From JAZDOK01 sp043798715 (GTDB lineage: Bacteria > Vulcanimicrobiota > JAZDOK01), in contig JAZDOK010000100.1 in the NCBI GenBank assembly GCA_043798715.1, positions 186,001-250,000 on the forward strand: DNA of 64,000 nucleotides, given 5' to 3'. Numbering within the stretch: the stretch's first letter is position 1; every line of letters begins with the position of its first letter. Shown here piece by piece: positions 1 through 8,098 of this stretch. Both the position numbers and the translations under genes were made by a program. The notes beneath the pieces are model-generated. The model made no database searches. It was not told where the DNA came from and was given only the letters and a program-made list of their open reading frames with translations.

Positions 1-522
1 GCCGGCGCGATCGGCTATCTTCATGGATTCCTCGAGGTCGTCCTTGATTTCATTGATCAGATCCTGATAGTATGCATTCTCCCTGTTGTGCATCAGGACG
101 ACGGGGACCGAAAATTCGGCGGCGACTTCGGCCATGGCGGGATCGGCCCTGAAGCCCCAGGCGTCGTTGATGAGACAGGCTCCTCCCTGAAGAGCCCGTC
201 GTGCCACCTCCGCCATGGAAGTGTCCACGGAGACAGGCAGGGGAATCATGTCAGCGATGGCCTCTACGGCCGGAATGATGCGCCGGAGTTCTTCCTCCAC
301 AGTGGCCGGTGTTGAACCGGGGCGGGTAGACTCCCCGCCGATGTCCAGAAGATCCGCCCCATCCTCCATGAACTGGGCCGCCTGACGCATTACGGCATCC
401 ATATTTACGGAAAGCCCGTCCCTGGAGAATGAATCCGGAGTCATGTTGATGATTCCCATGACTAGAGGCCTTTCCCCCAGGCGGAGTTCATAGGGGCCGG
501 CAGTTATAGTCCAATCGGACAT
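1..522 (-). CDS. folP: Dihydropteroate synthase, 3' part outside the window
   Basis: Partial gene: 174 codons from the ATG at 522 run to the window edge without a stop. Dihydropteroate synthase condenses p-aminobenzoate with 6-hydroxymethyl-dihydropterin diphosphate in folate synthesis. The translation starts MSDWTITAGPYELRLGERPL and has the family signatures MGIINMTPDSFS near residue 22 and DIGGESTRPG near residue 60. The start overlaps the end of folC by 19 bases in another frame, so the two are probably translationally coupled. Adjacency to folC supports the folate role. Only the missing C-terminal part is uncertain. Confidence 0.93.
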   Translation of the reverse strand, partial: MSDWTITAGPYELRLGERPLVMGIINMTPDSFSRDGLSVNMDAVMRQAAQFMEDGADLLDIGGESTRPGSTPATVEEELRRIIPAVEAIADMIPLPVSVDTSMAEVARRALQGGACLINDAWGFRADPAMAEVAAEFSVPVVLMHNRENAYYQDLINEIKDDLEESMKIADRAG

Positions 523-1781
523 GCGGGTTCCCCCTTTAAAAGATGTTCGCGGCCTTCAGCGGCCACGGTGAGCGAACCGGCCGCGCAGATGAGATCCTGC
601 GGGAGAGCCGACCTGAGGGCCATATCAAAAGCTTCGGCGACGTTCGCCGTTCGGTAAACAGGTTTTTCGTAGGCATAAAAAAAGCTTTCAATCCTATCCG
701 GCGTGGCGGCTCGTATGTTTTTTGATTGTGTCAGTATGACGTAGGGGAGGAGCTTCTCAATTGGCTCCACCATTCCGCCGATATCCTTGTCCTTCAGGAT
801 CCCCAGAATAAACCAGAGGTTTCGGAAGGGAATCACCTGGATGGTTTCCTTAAGAGCCCGAATGGCGGCAGGATTGTGAGCGCCATCCACAATCAGAAGG
901 GGCTCCCGGGAGAGGATTTCCATTCTTCCCGGGCAGTAAGCTCCCTCGAGAGCCGTCTTAAGGATCTCCGGGCCGGGGCGCCTGGGTAAAGCGAGCAGGA
1001 ACTCGAAGGCATCCAGGGCCAGGGAGGCGTTGCTGGCGAAGTGCCTGCCATTCATGGGAATCGTATAGGGCCGGCCGCGATGGAAGAAAGTCTGGGCGCC
1101 GATCTTTTCGCTCTCTTTCAGGGGTTCGCTTCCCTGGATATACGGGGCGTTCTTCCGGCGGCAGATCTCCTGAAGGAGCTTCCTCATGGCAGGCTGGAGC
1201 ACGCCGGAGAGCAGGGGAGTGTTTTCCTTGATGATGCCGGCCTTTTCACCGGCGATTTCGGCGAGGGAAGAACCAAGCACCTCTGTGTGATCAAGGTCAA
1301 TGTTGGTGATAATCGTAAGTTCCGGCTTCACCACGTTAGTGGCATCGAGCCTGCCGCCGAGCCCCACCTCAAGGAGCACCAGGTCAGGCTGTTGCTCCAT
1401 AAAATAGAGAAAGGCCGCCGCAGTCAAGACCTCGAACCGGGTGACCGGATCAGGAGATTTTTCCGCAGCCTCCCTTACACGCGAAACAAGAGAGGCCAGC
1501 TCCCCGCAGGAGATGGGCTTCCCGTTGAGGGCTATCCTCTCGGTAAAGGAGTGGAGGTGCGGCGAAGTGTAGGTTCCCACGGAAAGACCAGAGCTCATAA
1601 GCAGCCGGAGGAGGAAATTCAAGGTCGTTCCCTTCCCGTTGGTGCCGCCTATATGGACTGTTTTCAGGTGTTTTTCGGGGTTGCCCAGAAAGAAAAGAAT
1701 GCGCTCGATCCGGGAAAGATCCAAGCGCATCCCCAATCGCTCCAGGCTTTCGAGATAAGAAAGAGCCGCCTTTTCGTCCAC
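504..1781 (-). CDS. folC: Folylpolyglutamate synthase / dihydrofolate synthase
   Basis: ATP-dependent ligase that adds glutamate to dihydropteroate and to folates. The 425-aa product has the usual length. The Mur-ligase P-loop GGTNGKGTT lies near residue 45, TYTSPHL near residue 75, and the C-terminal ligase domain contains the VDGAHNPAA motif. The GTG start at 1781 lies 4 bases after the stop of the upstream 90-aa gene, and the 3' end overlaps folP. One folate operon on the minus strand is the simplest reading. No missing motif was noticed. Confidence 0.95.
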   Translation of the reverse strand: MDEKAALSYLESLERLGMRLDLSRIERILFFLGNPEKHLKTVHIGGTNGKGTTLNFLLRLLMSSGLSVGTYTSPHLHSFTERIALNGKPISCGELASLVSRVREAAEKSPDPVTRFEVLTAAAFLYFMEQQPDLVLLEVGLGGRLDATNVVKPELTIITNIDLDHTEVLGSSLAEIAGEKAGIIKENTPLLSGVLQPAMRKLLQEICRRKNAPYIQGSEPLKESEKIGAQTFFHRGRPYTIPMNGRHFASNASLALDAFEFLLALPRRPGPEILKTALEGAYCPGRMEILSREPLLIVDGAHNPAAIRALKETIQVIPFRNLWFILGILKDKDIGGMVEPIEKLLPYVILTQSKNIRAATPDRIESFFYAYEKPVYRTANVAEAFDMALRSALPQDLICAAGSLTVAAEGREHLLKGEPACPIGL

Positions 1782-1785
1782 GGGA

Positions 1786-2058
1786 CTACTTTTGGATTTT
1801 TACAAAAAGGTAATCCGTGTCGATGTAGTTCTTGGCCAACCCGATCATTGTTGCGTCGGTGATGTCCGGGTGGGCGATGATGCCGGCGGCAAAAAGGGCG
1901 CTGCGGTCAAATTGCTTGCCGCTTTTCTCCTCGTTGCTGACAAACTGATCCACCTGGTTCTTCATGGCTCTCAGAATCTCTTTAACCTTCTCGGGAGCGT
2001 TTGCCATCGCCTCGCCCAGTTTTATGGCAGCATCTTCCAGGTTCTTTTCATCTATCAT
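1786..2058 (-). CDS. Small conserved-looking protein of unknown function
   Basis: A 90-aa soluble, mostly helical protein beginning MIDEKNLEDAAIKLGEAMAN, with no signal peptide or membrane segment. I do not recognise a family. It lies directly upstream of folC with a 4-base gap and probably shares its transcript. A purine-rich stretch (GAGAAGAA) precedes the ATG. The amphipathic N-terminal half (residues 5-45) could form a helical bundle. A link to folate metabolism is only by position. Confidence 0.7.
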   Translation of the reverse strand: MIDEKNLEDAAIKLGEAMANAPEKVKEILRAMKNQVDQFVSNEEKSGKQFDRSALFAAGIIAHPDITDATMIGLAKNYIDTDYLFVKIQK

Positions 2059-2162
2059 TTCTTCTCATACTCCTCTCGTTGAGATAATCCGAGTATTCTC
2101 CGGCGCTTAATCGAAATCCTTTCGAGAGACAATGGAAAAAGGTGCACCGCGTCTTAACACCC

Positions 2163-2191
2163 TTGACAGCAAAGACGGTTTTCACTACAAT
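2163..2191 (+). promoter_or_regulatory. Sigma-70-type promoter of tRNA-Leu
   Basis: TTGACA at 2163-2168 and TACAAT at 2186-2191 with the ideal 17-base spacer. The tRNA starts 11 bases downstream of the -10 box. It has a perfect consensus -35 and one mismatch in the -10. Confidence 0.85.
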
Positions 2192-2202
2192 GAAGATGCT
2201 CT

Positions 2203-2289
2203 GCGGAAGTGGTGGAATTGGTAGACGCGCTGGGTTCAGGGTCCAGTGGCTGCAAGGCCGTGGGAGTTCGAGTCTCCCCTTCCGCACCA
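2203..2289 (+). tRNA. tRNA-Leu, anticodon CAG, CCA encoded
   Basis: Acceptor GCGGAAG (2203-2209) pairs with CTTCCGC (2279-2285), followed by A and genomic CCA. The anticodon loop is TTCAGGG, so the anticodon is CAG, reading CUG. The long variable arm (TGGCTGCAAGGCCGTG) is typical of class II tRNA-Leu, and the T arm contains GTTCGAGTC. It stands alone. No clear rho-independent terminator is visible in the 271 bases before the next gene, and I see no gene in that gap. Confidence 0.97.
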
Positions 2290-2560
2290 TAAGAAATAAA
2301 GCGGGTCTTCGGGTTTCTGGTTTTGCCGAAAAACTGCAAAAAAGGATGACTCCAGCGTGTCCGGCGAAGCTTGAAGAACCGCATGAATCAGCCCCCTCGC
2401 TTTCCTGACAGACAGCAAAGGGGCGTCTTATATGCCTCTCTCCTGCCCGGTATCTGAGAACGCTTAAACGATCATGCATACCCGAAAGTGGCGCTTTCCT
2501 GAAAGGTTTCTCTTCGGCATCCGCCGAATTCTGCTTTGATTGTCTTATCGGAGGTGCCTT

Positions 2561-3532
2561 GTGAAAATTCTTATCACCGGGATAACCGGGATGGCGGGAA
2601 GCTACCTGGCCGAATATCTTCTTACCAGGGAGCCCGGCGCCGAGCTGTACGGAACTCTCCGCTGGAGGTCTCCGAGGGACAATATCGCCGATATACAGAA
2701 CGATCTCCGCCTCGTCGAGTGCGACGTCCGCGACTTAAGCTCGGTTCAAAGGGTCATCGAAACGATCCAGCCCGAGATCATCTTCCACCTGGCCGCCCAA
2801 TCCAACGTCTATACTTCCTGGCACGCTCCGGCTGAGACGCTCATGACCAATATCGTGGGCGAGCTTAACCTCCTCGAAGCGGTCCGGACCTGCAAAATTA
2901 ACCCCATCATCCATATTCCGGGCTCCAGCGAAGAATACGGGATGGTTCTCCCGGAAGAGCTTCCGGTTAAAGAGACCAACCTCCTCCGCCCCCTGAGCCC
3001 TTATGGGGTGAGCAAGGTGGGCCAGGATCTCCTCGCCTACCAGTACCACATGAGCTATGGGCTCTCGACGGTGCGCTCCCGCTCGTTCAACCACACCGGG
3101 CCGCGGCGGGGCGAAGTTTTCGTTGAGGCCAACTTCGCCCGCCAGATCGCCGAGATCGAGGCCGGCCTCTCCGAGCCGACCTTGCGCGTGGGCAACCTGA
3201 CCGTCCAGCGCGATTACACGGACGCCCGGGACATGGTGCGCGCCTACTGGATCCTGGTTCAGAAGGGCCGGCCGGGAGAAGTCTATAACATCTGCTCCGG
3301 CAGGGGCCGCACCATCAAGGAAATCATGGAGATCCTGCTCGGAATGAGCAGTGTGAAGATCACGCCCCTGGTGGAGAGCGAACGCCTGAGGCCTTCGGAT
3401 GCCCCCAACATCGTGGGGGACAGCACGAAGTTCCACGAACTCACCGGCTGGAAACCGGAGATTCCCCTGGAAAAAACTCTCAAGGATATTCTCGACTTCT
3501 GGCGTCAGCGGGTTGGCCGGAAAAACGGTTGA
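2561..3532 (+). CDS. NAD-dependent sugar epimerase/dehydratase (GDP-mannose 4,6-dehydratase / RMD-like SDR)
   Basis: Extended short-chain dehydrogenase acting on a nucleotide sugar. The GTG start at 2561 is chosen because GGAGG (2550-2554) sits 6 bases upstream and the protein then opens directly with the Rossmann motif (MKILITGITGMAGSYL, GxxGxxG). A TTG 21 bases earlier has no ribosome site. The product is 323 aa. The catalytic Tyr and Lys are in YGVSKVGQDLL, preceded by SSEEYG, which resembles GDP-4-keto-6-deoxymannose reductases and GDP-mannose dehydratases. The exact substrate is not decidable. It opens the glycan cassette, with a 54-base gap to the next gene. Confidence 0.85.
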   Translation: MKILITGITGMAGSYLAEYLLTREPGAELYGTLRWRSPRDNIADIQNDLRLVECDVRDLSSVQRVIETIQPEIIFHLAAQSNVYTSWHAPAETLMTNIVGELNLLEAVRTCKINPIIHIPGSSEEYGMVLPEELPVKETNLLRPLSPYGVSKVGQDLLAYQYHMSYGLSTVRSRSFNHTGPRRGEVFVEANFARQIAEIEAGLSEPTLRVGNLTVQRDYTDARDMVRAYWILVQKGRPGEVYNICSGRGRTIKEIMEILLGMSSVKITPLVESERLRPSDAPNIVGDSTKFHELTGWKPEIPLEKTLKDILDFWRQRVGRKNG

Positions 3533-3586
3533 AATTTCCCGGGTTCTCACCTAATAGGCGGAACACGAGAGAAATATAAACACAAG

Positions 3587-4201
3587 ATGAATGCGTTTCA
3601 GGCTTTATTGAAAAGAACGGTGGACATTCTCGGTTCCTCTCTGGGGCTTCTTTTTTTCGCCCCCCTTCTGGGTGCGATTGCCCTCCTGATCAAGCTTGAT
3701 TCTCCGGGACCCGTCTTTTTTCTTCAGGAGCGGGTCGGCCGCGAAAAAAAACTGTTCAAGATTTTCAAATTCCGCACCATGGTTCCCGGCGCCGAGAAAA
3801 TCGGAGCGGGATACGAGGTGTCAGAGGGCGACTTCAGGATCACCCGGGTGGGGCAATTTCTGCGCAGGTGGTCCCTCGACGAACTTCCCCAGCTCATCAA
3901 CGTCTTTAGAGGTGAGATGAGCCTGGTGGGGCCCAGGCCGACCCTTCTCTATCAGGTGGAAGCCTACAGCCCCCGGCAGATGAAACGCCTCGAAGTCAAG
4001 CCCGGCATGACCGGCCTGGCTCAGGTCTCGGGGAGGAACAGCCTATCCTGGCCGGAGCGAATAGAGCTGGATGTCCGCTACGCGGAAAATTTCTCGCTCT
4101 TCCGGGATTTTCTGATTCTGGCTGTGACGCCGCTCGTATTGCTGAAGAAAGATATGATCTATACCCCGGAGACGAAAAACAAAAAGGAGGAAATATCTTG
4201 A
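3587..4201 (+). CDS. Monotopic phosphoglycosyl transferase (PglC/WcaJ-type sugar transferase)
   Basis: Transfers a sugar-1-phosphate from a UDP-sugar to undecaprenyl phosphate at the inner membrane face, starting a lipid-linked glycan. The 204-aa length matches the small PglC-type class. A re-entrant hydrophobic helix lies at residues 10-38, followed by FKFRTM. The catalytic Asp-Glu pair is in RRWSLDELPQLINVFRGEMS, then VGPRPT and KPGMTGLAQVSGR. The gene ends in a 4-base overlap (TTGA) with the aminotransferase. The neighbours suggest the donor is a 4-amino-6-deoxy sugar, which is inference. Confidence 0.9.
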   Translation: MNAFQALLKRTVDILGSSLGLLFFAPLLGAIALLIKLDSPGPVFFLQERVGREKKLFKIFKFRTMVPGAEKIGAGYEVSEGDFRITRVGQFLRRWSLDELPQLINVFRGEMSLVGPRPTLLYQVEAYSPRQMKRLEVKPGMTGLAQVSGRNSLSWPERIELDVRYAENFSLFRDFLILAVTPLVLLKKDMIYTPETKNKKEEIS

Positions 4202-5385
4202 AACCAGCCATCCTGGGGGGAGAGCCGGCCTTCGTCCACCCTCTCCCTTTTGCCTGTCCCACCCTGCCTCCCTTTGAGGCCGTCTCCTCCGATGTGGCCG
4301 AGATCTTCCGTACGGGGATGGTCACCAAGGGGCATTTTCTTAAGGATTACGAGAAGGCTGCAGCCGGCTATTTCGGCGTTCGGGAGGCAGTCGGCCTGGG
4401 AAGCTGCACGGCCGGCCTCATCCTGCTGGTGCAGGCCCTTAAGCTTTCCGGAGAGGTGATCGTGCCGAGCTTCACTTTCGCGGCCACGATTCTCGGACTT
4501 ACCTGGAACGGCCTTAAGCCCGTCTTTGCCGACTGCGACCCGGAGACCTTCGAGCTTGATCCGGCCGACGTGAGATCCCGCATCACACCCCGCACCTCGG
4601 GAATCATGGCGACCTACATCTTCGGGAACACGCCTCCCTTCGGGGAGCTTAAGCACCTTGCCGACAAGCACGCGCTGGCACTTATATACGACACCGCGCA
4701 CGGCAGCGGCACCCTCCATGACGAAAAACCGGTCGGGAGCCGGGGAGCGGCTGAAGTCTTCAGCACCAGCGCCACCAAGCTCCTGGCGACCGGCGAAGGG
4801 GGACTTCTCACTACGAACGATTCCTCTCTGGCCGAAAAAATCCGCATCGCCCGCGAATACGGAAACGCCGGGGACTACCGCTTCAACGTGGCCGGCCTTA
4901 ACGCCCGCCTCCCGGAATTCAGCGCCATCCTGGGCCTGCGCTCCCTTCCCCGGCTCGAAGATTACGCCCGAAGCCGCAACCGCCTTTCAGCTCTTTACCG
5001 CGAGAAGCTGGCCCGCCTGCCCGGACTCTCCTTCCAGAGAATTGCGGAGAAGACGAGGAGTTCCTATAAGGATTTCTCGGTTCTGGTTTCGGAAAAAGAT
5101 TTCGGTCTGACGCGGGACGAGCTGGCGCTGGCCCTCGAGGCCGAGGGTATACCGTCCCGAAAATATTTCCATCCCCCGGCCCATCTCCAGCCGGCCTTCG
5201 CCGGAAGTCGGAAAAAGAATGAGGGCGCACTCCCGGTCACCGAAAGGATCAGCCGAAACATCCTCTGCCTCCCCATCTTCTCTCACATGGAGGAGGAGGC
5301 AATCGAAAAAACCGCCGACGCTTTTGAGCGCATCCGGCGGCACACAGGGGAAATCGCCGGGAAACTCCGGGGGGAGGCGCCATGA
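4198..5385 (+). CDS. DegT/DnrJ/EryC1/StrS-type PLP-dependent sugar aminotransferase
   Basis: Aminates a nucleotide-linked 4-keto (or 3-keto) sugar. The product is 395 aa. The PLP lysine is K194 in SATKLLATGEGG. The PSFTFAAT segment and the acidic FADCDPETFELD stretch are also typical. A TTG start at 4198 is supported by AAAGGAGG (4183-4190) and a 4-base overlap with the upstream stop. It sits between the phosphoglycosyl transferase and a 4,6-dehydratase, so its substrate is probably the UDP-4-keto sugar made by the next gene. Confidence 0.9.
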   Translation: MKPAILGGEPAFVHPLPFACPTLPPFEAVSSDVAEIFRTGMVTKGHFLKDYEKAAAGYFGVREAVGLGSCTAGLILLVQALKLSGEVIVPSFTFAATILGLTWNGLKPVFADCDPETFELDPADVRSRITPRTSGIMATYIFGNTPPFGELKHLADKHALALIYDTAHGSGTLHDEKPVGSRGAAEVFSTSATKLLATGEGGLLTTNDSSLAEKIRIAREYGNAGDYRFNVAGLNARLPEFSAILGLRSLPRLEDYARSRNRLSALYREKLARLPGLSFQRIAEKTRSSYKDFSVLVSEKDFGLTRDELALALEAEGIPSRKYFHPPAHLQPAFAGSRKKNEGALPVTERISRNILCLPIFSHMEEEAIEKTADAFERIRRHTGEIAGKLRGEAP

Positions 5386-7214
5386 GAACCTTCTACAAGT
5401 CCCTCCTCCTACTTTCGGACACCCTTTCCGTCCTTTTCGCCTTCTACCTGGGTATCTTCATCCGCTTCCGGCTGGAGAGCTCCTCACTGCCACTCAGATA
5501 TTTCGACGACCATCTCTACTGGTTTTATGCGGCCAGCGTTCTTTCTTGCCTGACGGCCTTTTACCTGGCCGGACTTTATCGCAAGGTCTGGCGCTATGCC
5601 GGCATGTACGACGTCCTGGGCGTTTTCACGGCGGTTTCGGTCGGCTTTGTTCCGGTCGTCCTCGTCGTCTTCGGACTCAAAGGCTCCATTTATCCGCGAA
5701 GCGCCATCTTCACGGCCTGGTTCGTCGCCCTCCTCCTGGTCGGGGGAGTGCGCCTCCTCCTCAGGCTTTTCAGCGAGCAGACGATTCTGGCCCGCTGCCC
5801 CTCGCGGAAGCCCGTACTCATTATAGGGGCCAATGACGCGGGGGAGATGATTCTTCGCGAGATGCGGCGCCACCCGATGATGGGCTATGTTCCTATTGGC
5901 TTCCTGGATGAAGATCCGCAGAAGCGGAAGATCTCCATCCACGGCGTCCCCATCCTCGGGAAAAAAGAAGATCTTCCGCGCCTGGCCGCGGAACGGGCCA
6001 TCCAGGAAATCATCATTGCCCAGCCCTCACCGCCGCTCATCCGGGAACTGGTGGAGGTATGCGAAAAACTCAAGATAACCCTCAAAGTGGTGCCCTCGAT
6101 TTCTGAAATCATAGGGGGACGCATCAGCATCGGCCACCTGCGCAAAGTGGAAATAGAGGACCTCCTCGACCGGGAGCCGGTGCGTCTGGATACGGACAGG
6201 ATGGCGGCCTACCTTGAGGGGAAGACCGTGCTGGTCACGGGGGCCGGAGGCTCCATCGGTTCGGAGATATGCCGGCAGGTGGCGCGCTTTAAGCCGGCCG
6301 CTCTCGTCCTCATGGGCCACGGGGAAAACAGCATTTACGAAATCGGAATCGAGCTGAGAGCCAAGACCGACCTTCCCATCCGGAGCTTCATCGGGGACAT
6401 GCGCGACCGGGGGCGGATGGAGCACCTCATCCGTACCACCCGCCCGCAGGTAGTCTTCCACTGCGCGGCCCACAAGCACGTGCCCCTCATGGAGGAAAAC
6501 GCCGTCGAGGCCATCTCCACCAATGTCTTCGGAACGAGGAACCTGGCGGAGCTTTCGGATCAATACGCCGTGGAGCGGTTCATCTTCCTCTCCACCGACA
6601 AGTCGGTCAATCCGGTCAGCGTAATGGGAGCCTCCAAGCGCCTGGCCGAAATGCTGCTTGTCGGCATGGCGGGGCGCTCCAACACCCGGTTCATGGCGGT
6701 CCGTTTCGGAAATGTGCTGGATTCCCGGGGGAGCGTCATCCCCACTTTCCGCCGGCAGATCGCGCTCGGCGGACCGGTAACGGTGACCCACCCGGAGATG
6801 ACCCGTTATTTCATGACCATTCCCGAGGCGGTGGCCCTGGTCATCCAGGCCGGGGCCACGGGGGAAGGTGGAGAGGTTTTCATCCTGGAAATGGGAAGGC
6901 CCGTCAAAATTATTGACCTGGCCCGGAACATAATCCGCCTCTCCGGCTTTGAGCCGGATAAAGACATTCCGATCAAAATACTGGGTATGCGCCCCGGAGA
7001 AAAAATTTCAGAGGAGCTCATCAATACGGGAGAGAGGACCCAGCCGACGGAATTTGAGAAGATTGTTAAGGTCTGCACGGAGCCGCTGGACCTTGAAGCT
7101 TTGAAGAGCCGCTTTGCGGAGCTGGAGAAAACCGTATCCAGGAATGATGACGAAGCGGTCCGGCAGTTTCTTTCGGAGACAATCCCGGGCTACGGGTCGG
7201 TTGCCGGGAAGTGA
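5382..7214 (+). CDS. Membrane nucleotide-sugar 4,6-dehydratase (PglF/WbpM/CapD family)
   Basis: Forms UDP-2-acetamido-2,6-dideoxy-4-keto-hexose from UDP-GlcNAc in family members. The 610-aa long form has about four N-terminal membrane helices (residues 5-120), a first Rossmann-like domain (LIIGANDAGEM near 146), and a catalytic SDR domain with VTGAGGSIGSEI near residue 285. The family trait of Met replacing the SDR Tyr is present (VMGASKRLAE). STDKSVNP and a MRPGEKISEEL tail are also seen. It overlaps the aminotransferase by 4 bases. With the two preceding genes it forms the core of a bacillosamine-like pathway. Confidence 0.92.
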   Translation: MRTFYKSLLLLSDTLSVLFAFYLGIFIRFRLESSSLPLRYFDDHLYWFYAASVLSCLTAFYLAGLYRKVWRYAGMYDVLGVFTAVSVGFVPVVLVVFGLKGSIYPRSAIFTAWFVALLLVGGVRLLLRLFSEQTILARCPSRKPVLIIGANDAGEMILREMRRHPMMGYVPIGFLDEDPQKRKISIHGVPILGKKEDLPRLAAERAIQEIIIAQPSPPLIRELVEVCEKLKITLKVVPSISEIIGGRISIGHLRKVEIEDLLDREPVRLDTDRMAAYLEGKTVLVTGAGGSIGSEICRQVARFKPAALVLMGHGENSIYEIGIELRAKTDLPIRSFIGDMRDRGRMEHLIRTTRPQVVFHCAAHKHVPLMEENAVEAISTNVFGTRNLAELSDQYAVERFIFLSTDKSVNPVSVMGASKRLAEMLLVGMAGRSNTRFMAVRFGNVLDSRGSVIPTFRRQIALGGPVTVTHPEMTRYFMTIPEAVALVIQAGATGEGGEVFILEMGRPVKIIDLARNIIRLSGFEPDKDIPIKILGMRPGEKISEELINTGERTQPTEFEKIVKVCTEPLDLEALKSRFAELEKTVSRNDDEAVRQFLSETIPGYGSVAGK

Positions 7215-7219
7215 GCCGC

Positions 7220-8086
7220 ATGAAAAAATTACTTTTCTTTCTGGCAATGGCGCTCTTTCTTTCTCCGGCCACGGTCATTTCAAAGGCGGCAGACTATTCC
7301 TCCAGGCTTGAAAAGATCATAGCCGGAGAGGCCCGTCTTTTTCCCGGAACGCCGGGAATCTTTTTCCTGGATTTAAAAGCCGGAAAGAAAATCAAGGTGA
7401 ATGCGGAGGTTTCTTTTCCCGCGGCCAGCCTGATCAAGGTGCCCATCCTGATCGAAGTCTTCAAGGAGGCCCGGGAAGGGAGAATCCGCCTCGACCGGAA
7501 ACTCACTGTCACCCGGAAAGACCAGGTGGGGGGATCCGGTATCCTGAAATCCGCGACACCCGGTTCGAAAATAACGGTTTTAAAAGCCGCGACACTGATG
7601 ATCCAGGAGAGCGACAACACCGCCACCGATATGCTCATCCGCCTGGTGGGCATGGAGGCGGTCAACGGCACCATGGAGAAAATCGGGTGCCGCAGGACTT
7701 TTCTTAAACGGACAATCTGGGATTTTGACGCCGCCGACCGCGGAAGGGACAACGTAACGAGCCCGCAGGACATGGCTTTAATGCTTGCTTCCATTGAAAA
7801 CGCGTCCTTTCTTGACAAAGATTCCTGCCTGGCCATGAAGAACATACTTCTGGGGCAGAAGAGGCGGAATTTGATGACGGCCAGACTTCCGAAAGACCTT
7901 CCCGTGGCCCACAAGACGGGTGGGCTTTCCGGAATTCTGCATGACTGCGGAATCATATATGTACCCGGAAGGCCCTGTATCCTCTGCCTCCTCGGAAAAG
8001 ACATCCGGGATGCCGAAAAAGCGCAGGAGAGCTGGAGGCGAATTTCGCAGGAGATATACCTGGAAATGAAAAAGCAGGGCCCTTAG
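7220..8086 (+). CDS. Exported class-A beta-lactamase-like serine hydrolase
   Basis: A secreted 288-aa protein (signal peptide MKKLLFFLAMALFLSPATV) with the penicillin-recognising triad: S70-x-x-K73 in AASLIK, SDN at 131-133 and KTG at 232-234. The omega-loop Glu motif (ExxLN) expected of a true beta-lactamase is not visible between SDN and KTG. It may therefore be a DD-peptidase or esterase-like member rather than a resistance enzyme. The ATG at 7220 is preferred because it starts the signal peptide cleanly; a GTG at 7211 overlapping the upstream stop is possible. It is translationally close to the glycan cassette. Confidence 0.85.
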   Translation: MKKLLFFLAMALFLSPATVISKAADYSSRLEKIIAGEARLFPGTPGIFFLDLKAGKKIKVNAEVSFPAASLIKVPILIEVFKEAREGRIRLDRKLTVTRKDQVGGSGILKSATPGSKITVLKAATLMIQESDNTATDMLIRLVGMEAVNGTMEKIGCRRTFLKRTIWDFDAADRGRDNVTSPQDMALMLASIENASFLDKDSCLAMKNILLGQKRRNLMTARLPKDLPVAHKTGGLSGILHDCGIIYVPGRPCILCLLGKDIRDAEKAQESWRRISQEIYLEMKKQGP

Positions 8087-8098
8087 GAGAGTGAGAGA

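Noticed and set aside
1041..1862. Long plus-strand ORF (273 aa) opposite folC
   Set aside because: It is antisense to a clear folC with all motifs, has no family-like sequence and no ribosome site. Typical GC-rich shadow.
2735..3550. 271-aa minus-strand ORF opposite the SDR gene
   Set aside because: Shadow frame of a well-supported epimerase; the composition is unnatural (Val/Gly/His-rich).
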